Assembly (NCBI GenBank): GCA_030278955.1
Contig: JAOANR010000001.1
Location: forward strand, 22,485,468 to 22,549,467
DNA: 64,000 nt
Direction: 5' to 3'
Origin: Hygrophila difformis
Taxonomy: Eukaryota > Streptophyta > Magnoliopsida > Lamiales > Acanthaceae
Shown here: positions 9,007 through 18,929 of the stretch, piece by piece
How positions within the stretch are numbered: position 1 is the stretch's first letter
Layout of the letters: each line of letters starts with the position of its first letter
Notes under the pieces: generated by a model
Told to the model about the DNA's origin: nothing
Database searches by the model: none
The model's input: the letters and a program-made list of their open reading frames with translations, nothing else
Program-made: the position numbers and the translations under genes

Positions 9007-9409
9007 TGTTATCACATGAAAATAATACTCTTTATTTTAGAGAAGTTTTAGGGGTGGTTATTCTTAGTATAGGCTTAGTTATTTGAAAGAGTAGTGTGTT
9101 GCAGTTTTGTGAACGTGTTTTTAGAGAAGAACTGCTTAGCTTTAGTTCCATAAATAGGCAGTCTATTGTAATAAGGAAAAGAATCAACAGATCTATCAAA
9201 CAAGTATTTTATTTTTCTTCTCAGTTTTTTAATCGTAGTTTAATTTACTTTTCTTCATGTATCCCAATTACAATGGCTACCAGCAACCCACATATGGATA
9301 CAATCCATATTATATATACAATAGTTATGGCCAGGCCATCGGAACATTCACCGGCCGTAATGGACTAAACTATTATTGTTATCAAGGAAATATATTTCCG
9401 GCGATAACA
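9007..9409 (+). repeat. 5' LTR of element G (403 bp)
   Basis: TGTTATC...GATAACA ends. TATA-like CATAAATAGG is near 9150. It matches the 3' LTR over its full length with scattered differences and small indels. Confidence 0.9.
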
Positions 9410-9411
9410 AA

Positions 9412-9429
9412 TGGCGACCACAGTGGGAG
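9412..9429 (+). other. primer-binding site of element G
   Basis: TGGCGACCACAGTGGGAG begins two bases after the 5' LTR, the usual position and form (TGG...) of a tRNA-complementary site. Confidence 0.65.
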
Positions 9430-9645
9430 GCGAAAGACAAACCCACGAGAATTTCTGCTAAAAGGCAAGTCGGAGTTCCTTTTGGAAAGAGATGACGAAG
9501 AACACGTCAAACAATTAGTCACTGAAATTGACCAGAAAATACAAAAGTTCCATGATGAATTACTGCAAAGTATCGCTAGTGCCCTTGTTCAAGCTTTTTT
9601 TCATTTGGCACAGAGCACTACCCCGATACACAGGAAAACCATCCA

Positions 9646-10092
9646 GTGGAGCAAACGCCAAATTTATTGGCACTCCCTTCGCCCGAGAGAACTCCCAATG
9701 ATTTGCCAGGGGGAGCGATGGAAGTGCAAGCACTTCTTTTGCCCGGGGGGCTTCACAAAACTTATGAACAGGAACCATGTTTTGAAAAATTCACAAATGT
9801 TCCATGGGAGGGTGAAATGGCTTTGTCGGAAGAGAATGATGATGATCAATCATCATTGATTGATGTGAATTCCGCCAACTCACAAAACAATGGTGGACAG
9901 GAACGAGATATAAGTTTTGAAGAATTTACAATTGCTCCATGGCAAGGCGAAATGGCCTTGTTGGATGAGGATGATGATGATCAATCATCATTGGTTGATG
10001 TGAATTCCGCCAACTCACAACACAATGGTGGTCGTCAATTGCTGCTAGGGAAAGCAATGACATATATTTTAGTGGGACCCATTATCTATTGA
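9646..10092 (+). CDS. element G internal ORF with tandem acidic repeats
   Basis: This 148-residue open frame has two tandem copies of an approximately 43-residue unit at residues 46-90 and 91-129. Each reads FE[KE]FT..PW.GEMAL, an acidic run of D/E, then DDQSSL.DVNSANSQ. An overlapping frame upstream (from the LTR to about 9860) encodes KGKSEFLLERDDEEHVKQLV, so the ORF is probably the frameshifted remnant of a longer leader or gag-like protein. I recognise no enzyme domain. The unit repeat is also seen at DNA level (about 135 bp). Confidence 0.5.
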   Translation: MEQTPNLLALPSPERTPNDLPGGAMEVQALLLPGGLHKTYEQEPCFEKFTNVPWEGEMALSEENDDDQSSLIDVNSANSQNNGGQERDISFEEFTIAPWQGEMALLDEDDDDQSSLVDVNSANSQHNGGRQLLLGKAMTYILVGPIIY

Positions 10093-10180
10093 GAAAAGCA
10101 AAAAACGTGGGTCAATATGGTGCATATGGTTAGGATATCTTTTATCTCATTTAGAATATTTTAAGAAATGAATATATATA

Positions 10181-10439
10181 CTTCCTCCGTTCCTTTTTAA
10201 TTGCCACGGACCCACATTTCACGCAATCCAATACACATTTTTAATTCGTAATAACTCAAATTCCATACAAATAAAAATTATGAAAATTTAATATTTTAAA
10301 TCTATGCGATTAGACGAATCCAACAAGATCCTCCTTGACTATATTTATCTTATATAATTGTGTTAAAAAGTCGAGTCAAAGTTACTCAATAAACAGTGAC
10401 AAAAGTCAATCTGTGTCAATTAATAAGGAACGGAGGAAG
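10181..10439. mobile_element. Stowaway-like MITE 1
   Basis: Ends CTTCCTCCGTTCC and GGAACGGAGGAAG are perfect inverted repeats, flanked by TA (10179-10180, 10440-10441). The interior shares GACGAATCCAACAAGATC with several other MITEs in the window. Confidence 0.85.
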
Positions 10440-10491
10440 TATTATATATAGATGCACGCGTATTATATGTAGTTAAGTCATGTGTAGATTT

Positions 10492-10497
<6 letters not shown>

Positions 10498-10534
<37 letters not shown>
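10498..10534. repeat. (TA)n microsatellite
   Basis: About 37 bases of alternating T and A next to the Helitron-like 3' end. Confidence 0.9.
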
Positions 10535-10535
<1 letters not shown>

Positions 10536-10799
10536 TAGAACTCTTACCATGCGTGCGACGCCGCGCATGACAATGTGTGGATTTTAATTGCGGAGTGCTC
10601 GGCATGTAGGATTTTGGCGGATATACAGCTATGTTTCTTGCTTTTTTAAATGTTTTTTGAACGTATGAATGGTGAAGTTTATGATAGGATCTTATTGTGA
10701 AATTGTATTTAAGGAATTTTAATATTGCCTGGTTCGCCAGACTTGTTGAATTTAGTTTGGAAAAGGAAGAAATCTTTCTATTGAGAAATGTGGGCATTT

Positions 10800-13700
10800 A
10801 GACCAAGCATTATTCAGTCGACCTATTGAAAAGCAGTTCTAATCATTTCTAATGCAACAGTAGGGGAAGCACACCCTACGACTATAACAAAACGGCTGAG
10901 ACTCACATCGATTACATCTCTTGCATACATTGCCAATGGGTCATCTTTCTTGTCACCTGGACATAAATAGGAATTCTGTCAATTTTATTTGCATATTACA
11001 AAAAGTCAATTGTAAAACCAACTAATTATAACCATAATTAAAATGATAAAATATAGAAAAGGGAATCATATTGAAATTCCAAACTATAACATACCGGATT
11101 GAGGAAATTTAGAGAATGAAAAGAAAAATGGGGTGGTTTATCGATGTCTCCTTATTTATTGGCTTGCGGAATAAATCCATAGTTTCTCTAAAAATTATGC
11201 ACCTGCACTGAAAATGTTTAATTTAGTGCTTTATAAGAATAAAATCCATGGATTATTCTAAGCCTTAAGAAATTACCTCTTATGTTGCACAAAATAGCAT
11301 TAACACCAAAAGTCTGTAGTGAGTAACAAGGTAATAAGAGCCAAATCTAGTTCTTCGATTGTTAAGTGAACAAACATAACATAGAACTTCAGGCTCCATC
11401 CACATCAACAAAAGAAACAAGAGCATCAAATAAAGTATGTGAGTGTTTGTTCGGTAATAGTGATTCATGGTGATGTTGCACAAAGGAAAAGTTGAGGTTG
11501 GAGAGAGGTAAAGCTACACTAACAAAAGTGTGCGTAGGAAGTTAATTAATACATGGCTTTAGTGTTGAAGTAATTGTGTATCAAAGGGTTACAAAGTCAA
11601 GAAAATTTTCATTATTCATTTAAGAAGTGTGATGTGCAAAAGGACTGAGGTTGGAAAATTCAAATTTGAACAAAATTTAATAAGCAGATTTAAAATTATT
11701 CTAATAACAACATTCTAAACCTCTATTAGTCCGGCATGTGTTCTTCAACTTGTTGTAGTTCAATATTATTTTCAGATAGAAGCACCGGCATATTCCTTAT
11801 CTTTGTCTCTGCTTTAGTTTGCAAAAAGACAGGGCAATCTGAAATGTGAGGGGTGAAATGAACTTAAAGACATACTTGTAACATAAATAAGTCTACATCT
11901 AAGGTGAAAGAGACAATTGACATAGATGAAATAATAGTATTGAACTCAGTGCAAAATCATCTCCCAACAAAGATATAGTCTTACCTTATGGAGTTTCTTG
12001 ATATCAGGAGGCATCTTGTTCACTATTAATTCAAGAGAACTAAGACATTAATCTGTTACTCGATAGTGGTGAACGAAACACTCCACACTCCACATGACTT
12101 GCAATTGTAGTTGTACCTGTAGGTGTTTACCTGAGAAGTAAAATATAATGAGCTCATACACGTAAAATAAATCAGCTAAAACAAATGTTAAAATCTAAAT
12201 CAAATCTAAATTTTTGGACTCCAAATCTAAAGGCAAAATGACAGACAATATCTTTCATTGATACCCTAAACTTATGTTCTCCCCTTTTGAAACAAACATA
12301 GATAACAATGTCCATTTCAATAAATACAATAATGATTCACAAAAAACTCAGGCAGCATTTTTCATGAGCATACGGTAAACGGTTGAAGATAGAGCCCACC
12401 AAGTTGTATTATTTGGGTTTCTCATTCACTGCGTCTTAACATGGAAATGTTAAGCATTACTGATCCTGCTTGTTAATATGAATATTGAGGTCAGAGCAAA
12501 AGAAAACTTACCTGGCAAGTACAATGACAATTAAAAATACTGAATTCAACTAGAAACGACTCAACCAGATTAAATCAAATTTACTACATTTGGCAATGTA
12601 GTAAGCAGGTTTCTTACAAGAGTTTTGGTGGAGGCTGAACACAAACGGAGTTGTAGCTGCGGAACAACAAATCAATGAAGCAACACAAACACTAATATCT
12701 TTCCACATAGGCATTTCAGCGAACACAGGTTGAACAGCAAAAGATTATACCACTTGTGTTAACACCATTATAATCTTCGTATCATGTTTCCATACACTAA
12801 TGCTCTACATTAGCGATTGCGAGAAACCTAGGATAATGTACCAAGGCAGTCATTTCTATTTAAGTCAAAAACAAGGACAACAATTGACACTCTAGAGTTT
12901 CTAGAACCCTACTAAAAACTGAACCCAAAAAAGCGATACATACCCAATATCATACCAGTTTCATGACATTGTAGTTGTGTAGCGGTAGTGTAGCCCGGTT
13001 GATATGACTGTACATCAAGAACAAGGATGCGACATCATTTCAACAAAGGTAGTGCTAAGTTTGTAATGATTAAATAAATAGACCAATGAACTAAGATTAT
13101 ACTAATCAGCACGTCTCCAAGAAGAGAATAATGAAGAACATATCAAGCACCAACAGTCTCAGTATAATGCCTAAGTAAGAGGATATGGATTTGCAATACA
13201 GATGTAAGAATCAATGCATACACATGTTCTTGATACTTAAAGAGAGAAAAGCGTTAAGCATGGAAAAGACCAGAATGACAAAAAGGCTCAGTAGATTGAC
13301 ATCTAGGAGGAATCATTGTAAACCTGATGAGACATGTTTGCAGAACTGACTAATTATAGGGAACAAGAGGATGTAATTTCTCTTGAATCATTAACCCAAG
13401 ATAAATCCAACATCAAACATGATCTCTTGAATTATATGTGTATCAAACACCACTGACCACCATAACCAAGAAATATGCAAAAAAGAATCATTGATAATTA
13501 CCTTGGTCAGACTGAACTAAAATTGAAATTGAAAAGGATAAAGCCACCCCCAAATTCAATCACCAGAGACCTCCCTTGTTCACTGATGAACCTAACCTTT
13601 GCCTAAAAGATTAAAACTTTTAGTTCATTTGATAGTTTGATAAAAAAAAAAAAAAAAAACAATAACTGCCAATAGTTGATCTCTTTGTTGATGAGAGCTT

Positions 13701-14600
13701 ATTTTAGTACTTAATTAACACTTGCTTTTATTGGCAACATTAAGATCTGGTCGTGAAGTCATGAATAACATAAATTATACAATTGCAAGAATCCTTTTTC
13801 TTTCGGACAATGCAATGTCAGACTACAAAATATTACTATAACTAAGCCAATAACCAATCTTATTGTAGGCTTAAGCATTATAAAATAGATTGAAATTTCC
13901 AGAAATATCCAACCTAGAAAACAAAAAAAATCATGGTTTCAATTTCAACACATAAGCAACACACCCCGCTGACAAGAAACAGGAAAGGCAAAAGAAATGG
14001 ACACTCTGGCAACTCCAGTAACCAAAATGTGTACAAAAATCTTGATTGCAAATGAAATAACGAAAACCCACAACTAAACCAGTTACGACAAACGCATTTC
14101 TATTTGATTCCATAGAGGGGAAAATTAAAATAGAAGCTGACCGCTCCATTGCAATTGAAAACAACGAAAACCCACAATTAAACCAATTATAGCAAAAGAA
14201 AATTCCATTTGATTCCACAGAGGGAGAATGTAAAAATAGAACCTTACTGGTTCATCGAAATTGATAACTAAGACAAATGGAGGAAGACAATTTAAACACC
14301 AAGAAATTATACAAATGGCAGGGGCAATAAATTTACAGAGCACTATAAATCACACAAAATTATAAACTAAAACAGGGCCAAATTATAATAGCCATGGAAG
14401 GCACATTGGAATGAAGTAATCCATGACGTTGCGATATGGAAAATTAGAACCAGCACTCCCCGAGCGCGTTCCAGTATGGGATTTTCTTTCGTATGAGGGT
14501 AATTTTAATGTGACTAAATAACATTAATGGTACAGAACCAAACCACTATGGAGAATAAGATCACATAGAATGACAAGTATATTGCTATGCAGCAAGATTG
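10800..14600. other. Helitron H1 interior without recognisable genes
   Basis: No ORF above about 95 residues and no recognisable protein. A 17-base A run lies near 13641. It looks like intronic or decayed captured sequence. Confidence 0.5.
14040..14250. repeat. imperfect tandem duplication (about 117 bp)
   Basis: AACGAAAACCCACAA.TAAACCA...TTTGATTCCA.AGAGGG occurs twice in a row, which creates similar but unconvincing minus-strand ORFs. Confidence 0.7.
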
Positions 14601-14669
14601 AGACAGCTAATGACTGTAGAGAAGAAATGAGTTAAAAGTATTACCTAAACGTAGGGCTGCGGCGAGGCC

Positions 14670-16150
14670 GAACCAGTGGCGGCAAAGCAGCAACGAAGAG
14701 TGGGAAACGGAACAAGTAGGGCAACTGGGGAACTGGACGAAGGCAGCACGCAGGAAGACAGGTGCTACGACGAAGGCGATTTTGGGGGAAAAGGGCGATA
14801 GGCTTTCTAAGGCGATTTTGGGGGAAAAGGCGAAGCGATTCCAGTGTTGAAGCACCCGCACGAGTGCTCCCTTCGGCGCGATTCAGATAGGAAGCGGCGG
14901 AAGGACGAAATTGGAGCCGTCGCGATAGAGGGAATTACGGCAATGGGAAAGTGTCGGGGTAAGCGCGGCGCCCCGAACGACGCAGCGTGCGGGGCAACGT
15001 AGGCCGACGGTGGAGGATACGCGGCGGCCGGCGGGTGGGAGAGGCAGCGCTGCAACAGCAATGGAAACGCGACGAAGCTGAAATAATTGATGAAAAACGG
15101 AAATGCGACGAAGGCAAGGACAGGAGGCGTGAGACGGCGAGGGCATGGCGACGGGAGGCGTGGGACGGCGAGGATTGGAGGGCAAAAATCCATGAAGAAC
15201 GAAATGGAGGAAAATCGATGGAGTTTCTAGGGCACACTTGGGGAAAAGAGAGGAGGAGGGCAGGAGGTCGAGCGAAATTGGCGAAAGAAGGCTGAAATAT
15301 AAAATCGGGTCGGACAATGTGGTAAGGATCCGGTACAGTAGTTAAGAAAACAACTGTGGCTGGATACCTCAACTGTAGAAAGATTCTCTTTGCCATATAT
15401 ATATATATTCGAACCAGTGGCGGCAAAGCAGCAACGAAGAGTGGGAGATGGAACAAGTAGGGCAACTGGGGAACTGGACGAAGGCAACACGCAGGAAGAC
15501 AGGTGCCACGACGAACGCGATTTTGGGGGAAAAGGGCGATAGGCTTTCTAAGGCGATTTTGGGGGAAAAGGCGAAGCGATTCCAGTGTTGAAGCACCCGC
15601 ACGAGCGCTCCCTTCGGCGCGATTCAGATAGGAAGCGGCGGAATGACGAAATTGGAGCCGTCGCGATAGAGGGAATTACGGAAATGGGAAAGGGTCGGGT
15701 TAAGCGCGGCGCCCCGAACGACGCAGCGTGTGGGGCAACGTAGGCCGACGGTGGAGGATACGCGGCGATCGGCGGGTGAGAGAGGCAGCGCTGCAATGGC
15801 AATGGAAACGCGACGAAGCTGAAATAATTGATGAAGAACGAAAATGCGACGAAGGCAAGGACAGGAGGCGTGAGACGGCGAGGGCATGGCGACGGGAGGT
15901 GTGGGACGGCGAGGATTGGAGGGCAAAAATCCATGAAGAACGAAATGGAGGAAAATCGATGGAGTTTCTAGGGCACACTTGGGGAAAAGAGAGGAGGAGG
16001 GCAGGAGGCCGAGCGAAATTGGCGAAAGAAGGCTGAAATATAAAATCGGGTCGGACACTGTGGTAAGGCTGCGGTACTGTAGTTAAGAAAACAACTGTGG
16101 CTGGATACCTCAACTGTAGCAAGATTCTCTTTGCCATATATATATATATT
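14670..16150. repeat. 741-bp tandem duplication of a GC-rich block
   Basis: 14671-15411 and 15412-16150 are nearly identical, including the TGCCATATATATAT junction motif at each right end. On the minus strand the block reads as a pyrimidine-rich 5' leader followed by an open, Pro/Ser/Arg-rich frame of 128-145 residues. The copy next to 14640 ends at a good splice donor (TTTAG|GTAATA). It may be a captured promoter and first exon of an unidentified gene. The long ORFs on both strands are probably by-products of the GC-rich composition. Confidence 0.8.
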
Positions 16151-16588
16151 AGATATATGATATTTTATCTTTTTCCAGACATGCCTTAGGAATATATATA
16201 TTATATTATATATACACTATATCTTTTTTATATATATGCTTATGCCGTCTAAACTTCTGTACCAAGTCTCTACATTGTTGTGGGCATCACACAGCAAAGC
16301 CAACCATCACAACATGGCTTCAACCTTTACACTTGGCGCCTCATGTTAGCACCACTTCGTACCGGTGACTATACCGGCAGACAATACAATAGAGATCCTT
16401 GCCGACATTAATTCACGCTGACAACTTTACTCAACCGGCAACTCTCCAACCAAACGCGCATCAGCATCTCTTCTTCCATTCCAATTCATGCAGGCATCTA
16501 CACCAATGAAGAATCCTGGTGCATCTTGGGGTTAAATTTTTATTGGTCTCTTTCCTAACGTCATCTACCAACAAAAATTGGGGGCTAT

Positions 16589-16997
16589 TGTTATCACATT
16601 AAAATAATACTTCACTTTATTTTAGAGAAGTTTTAGGGGTGATTATTCTTAGTATAGGATTAGTTATTTGAAAGAGTAGTGTGCTGTAGTTTTGCAGTTT
16701 TGTGAACATGTATTTAGAGAAGAACTGCTTAGCTTTAGTTCTATAAATAGGCAGTCTATTGTAATAAGGAAAAGAATCAACAGATCAATCAAACAAGTAT
16801 TTTATTTTTCTTCTCGGTTTTTTAGTCGTAGTTTAATTTACTTTTCTTTATGTGTCCCAATTGGCTACCAGCAACCCACATATGAATACAATCCATATTA
16901 TATATACAATAGTTATGGCCAGGCCATCGGAACATCCACCGGCCGTAATGGACCAAACTATTGTTGTTATCAAGAAAATATATTTCCGGCGATAACA
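16589..16997 (+). repeat. 3' LTR of element G (409 bp)
   Basis: TGTTATC...GATAACA, preceded by the polypurine tract AAAATTGGGGGCTAT and followed by TSD GGTGT. TATA box CTATAAATAGG is near 16740. Confidence 0.9.
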
Positions 16998-17350
16998 GGT
17001 GTATTTATTTTATTTCAAAAATATCATTTCGTTATGGATCTTATGGAAAATGATTTTGTTTGTTTGTTTGTTTTTCTCTAATTTATTTTATCATTGTATG
17101 AATCTTTCTGTTTTGATAAATATCTAATTTGCTTATTAAATCTGTGTTTACTAAGGACTTCTAATTATAAATTTAATCGCGAACTTCACAAAACGATATA
17201 ATTCTGAAGTTAAATAAATGAACTTTCTGACCGTTAAAATAGAAAATTTTATACTTATGGTTCTCCACGTGTTAAAGTTTTTAATTATTAATAAATAAAA
17301 CCTGAATAGTACCAAAATACTTCCATTCAATTAAAGATATTATCAATTGT

Positions 17351-17513
17351 GACTTGACCTAGTGGTTATTTCTTCTGACTTCCAACCTTATGTTTGGATG
17401 TTTCATTCCCACCCGGCCCCTTATTCCTCCCCATTACCCTCTTTGTAATTTGTGTGGCTTAAGCTCCACACACCTTTGACGATACACGAGTGTCAATGTT
17501 AAAAAAAAGATAC
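17351..17513 (+). mobile_element. tRNA-derived SINE copy 1
   Basis: Flanked by a perfect 13-bp TSD TATTATCAATTGT (17338-17350, 17514-17526). The head has CCTAGTGGTTA, matching a pol III box A, and about 40 bases later GATGTTTCATTCCCACC in the box B position. The tail ends in a run of A. Much of the body (CCC.TTAC..T.TTTGTAATTTGTGTGG) recurs at 59624-59775. Confidence 0.8.
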
Positions 17514-17526
17514 TATTATCAATTGT

Positions 17527-18615
17527 ATACTTAAATTCATTAAAAGAGAATATAATAATAAAGGTAATGTCCAATATTTTCTTTATATGAAACGATTTTC
17601 TTAATTATTTCTTAATTATGTTTAAATATATTTTATTATTTTAGATAAATATTAATGATTTTAATATTAACAATCAACATTTTTTTCTTTACCAAAAAAA
17701 TCAATATTTTTTTTATTTTTATTTTTTAATTTGTGGATTAGCTAGGTACCTATGATATGCATATTATTATATATTGCTGTATTTTAGGAAACTCAGACAT
17801 TTATCCGTTGCTTTCACCATTTTTTGAAACACCAAAATATGTTCTTAGCTTGTACTACTCTCTATAGTAAATCTCTAGCATGCATATGCATGCATCCTTT
17901 AATTTCTAGCCTCATCACTTCTGACTTCCCCTCAATTAGCTTTCTGCATTGAATTCTTGTTTTTATAATTCACCTACTTTATTATCGGTTATTTAATTGA
18001 AACATTTTTTTGGTATCGAAATTTATTAATTCTTTCACTATAAAATTTTTTACGAAGGCGATGAAATTCGTCATTTTTTTCCGTAGCCTTCCTGTAATTT
18101 TTTTTGGGTGTTTTCAGTGGACGGAATAAATATTTGTTTCTTAAGTGAGTTTGATAATAGTAAATTTGTTGACTTAATAAATTAGTTGGGTCATGAATAT
18201 TTCTTTATATTTATATATAAAGTCAATGAGAGAGCTGTGAATTTAATTTGACGGTGTGTATTTAATTGAGAGTTTGTTAAATTTTTATGGATTTTACAAA
18301 GTTGTGGATTTAGAAAGTCTATAGATTTCATGTAGAGTTTTATTGATTTTGTATAGATTCAGGGTAGAGTTTGACTGATTTGTAAAAAACCCGAGAAATC
18401 TTTAGTTGTTTAGAAGAATTTTCTATAGTTATATTAAGGCATGTTCAAAATAGGAAGGACAAAACTGCATTGTAAATAGAGAACAACCACGACAGCAATA
18501 GTGGTGCTCTAATAATGGTAGAACGAAAAGTGAAAGAGATGTTGATTTCACGAATGAGAGTGATTCATTAAATAATTACATATTTTCTTTAACCTACTTA
18601 TCCTTGGACTTCTTT
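17527..18615. other. AT-rich intergenic sequence
   Basis: No ORF, no recognisable repeat ends; many poly-T and poly-A tracts. Confidence 0.6.
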
Positions 18616-18620
18616 TTATT

Positions 18621-18852
18621 TATTGGAATATATGTTATGTATATAATATATCTTCCTTTCGTTAGAATATCTCTTATATTTTATTCAGTAGCTATTTGGT
18701 ATGTATATAATTGTATTTATGATAATTACCTTAGATTGAGAAGTGTGATGGATACGTTCCATGTGTATATATATGCTTTGGTGTAATCTTTTTGGAGAAA
18801 TGAAAAGCAGAATCATTCCCACATCTTAATTCCTCTTTATCAAATTTTATCA
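18621..18852 (+). repeat. 5' LTR of copia F (232 bp)
   Basis: TATTGGAATATATG...TTTTATCA. A TATATATA stretch lies near 18767. Confidence 0.9.
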
Positions 18853-18866
18853 TGGTATCAGAGCGG
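18853..18866 (+). other. primer-binding site of copia F (initiator tRNA-Met type)
   Basis: TGGTATCAGAGCGG directly follows the LTR; this is the standard plant copia primer site. Confidence 0.85.
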
Positions 18867-18929
18867 ATTAAGATCTTGGATTTTTAAAGCTTCCGCAAAC
18901 ACTTCTTGTTTTGTTTCTCAAACTCATCA

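Larger units (their letters stand above)
10535..16153 (-). mobile_element. Helitron-like insertion H1 (about 5.6 kb)
   Basis: Read on the minus strand, the 3' end has a GC-rich hairpin (ATGCGCGGCGTCGCACGCAT) followed 10 bases later by CTAG (10538-10535) and a host T. The 5' end begins TCTAATATATATAT at 16153 after a host A. A TC start, CTRR end with upstream hairpin, and A/T insertion without TSD are Helitron rules. The interior encodes no helicase. It carries a GC-rich block at its 5' end (duplicated, see 14670) and about 4 kb of intron-like sequence. The 3' end is convincing; the 5' end is a best guess. Confidence 0.55.
9007..16997 (+). mobile_element. Non-autonomous LTR retrotransposon G with nested insertions
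   Basis: Two LTRs (9007-9409 and 16589-16997) both begin TGTTATC and end GATAACA, and are flanked by a perfect 5-bp TSD GGTGT (9002-9006 and 16998-17002). A primer site follows the 5' LTR and a polypurine tract (AAAATTGGGGGC) precedes the 3' LTR. Once the MITE (10181-10439) and the Helitron-like insert (10535-16153) are removed, only about 1.3 kb of internal sequence remains, with no protease, RT or integrase. It is therefore a non-autonomous element needing proteins from a relative, probably Ty3/gypsy judging by the primer site and PPT. Confidence 0.85.

Noticed and set aside
9257..9859. 200-residue ORF across the LTR-internal junction of element G
   Set aside because: Its first third is LTR sequence also present in the 3' LTR, so it is a composite frame. 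Only the internal part may be coding.
13931..14343. Two overlapping minus-strand ORFs with similar peptides
   Set aside because: Similarity comes from a 117-bp tandem duplication; no gene signals.
14883..16137. Several 100-145 residue ORFs on both strands in the duplicated GC-rich block
   Set aside because: They occur in overlapping frames on both strands and are copied by the 741-bp duplication. No domain or consistent frame stands out, and GC-rich sequence has few stops.
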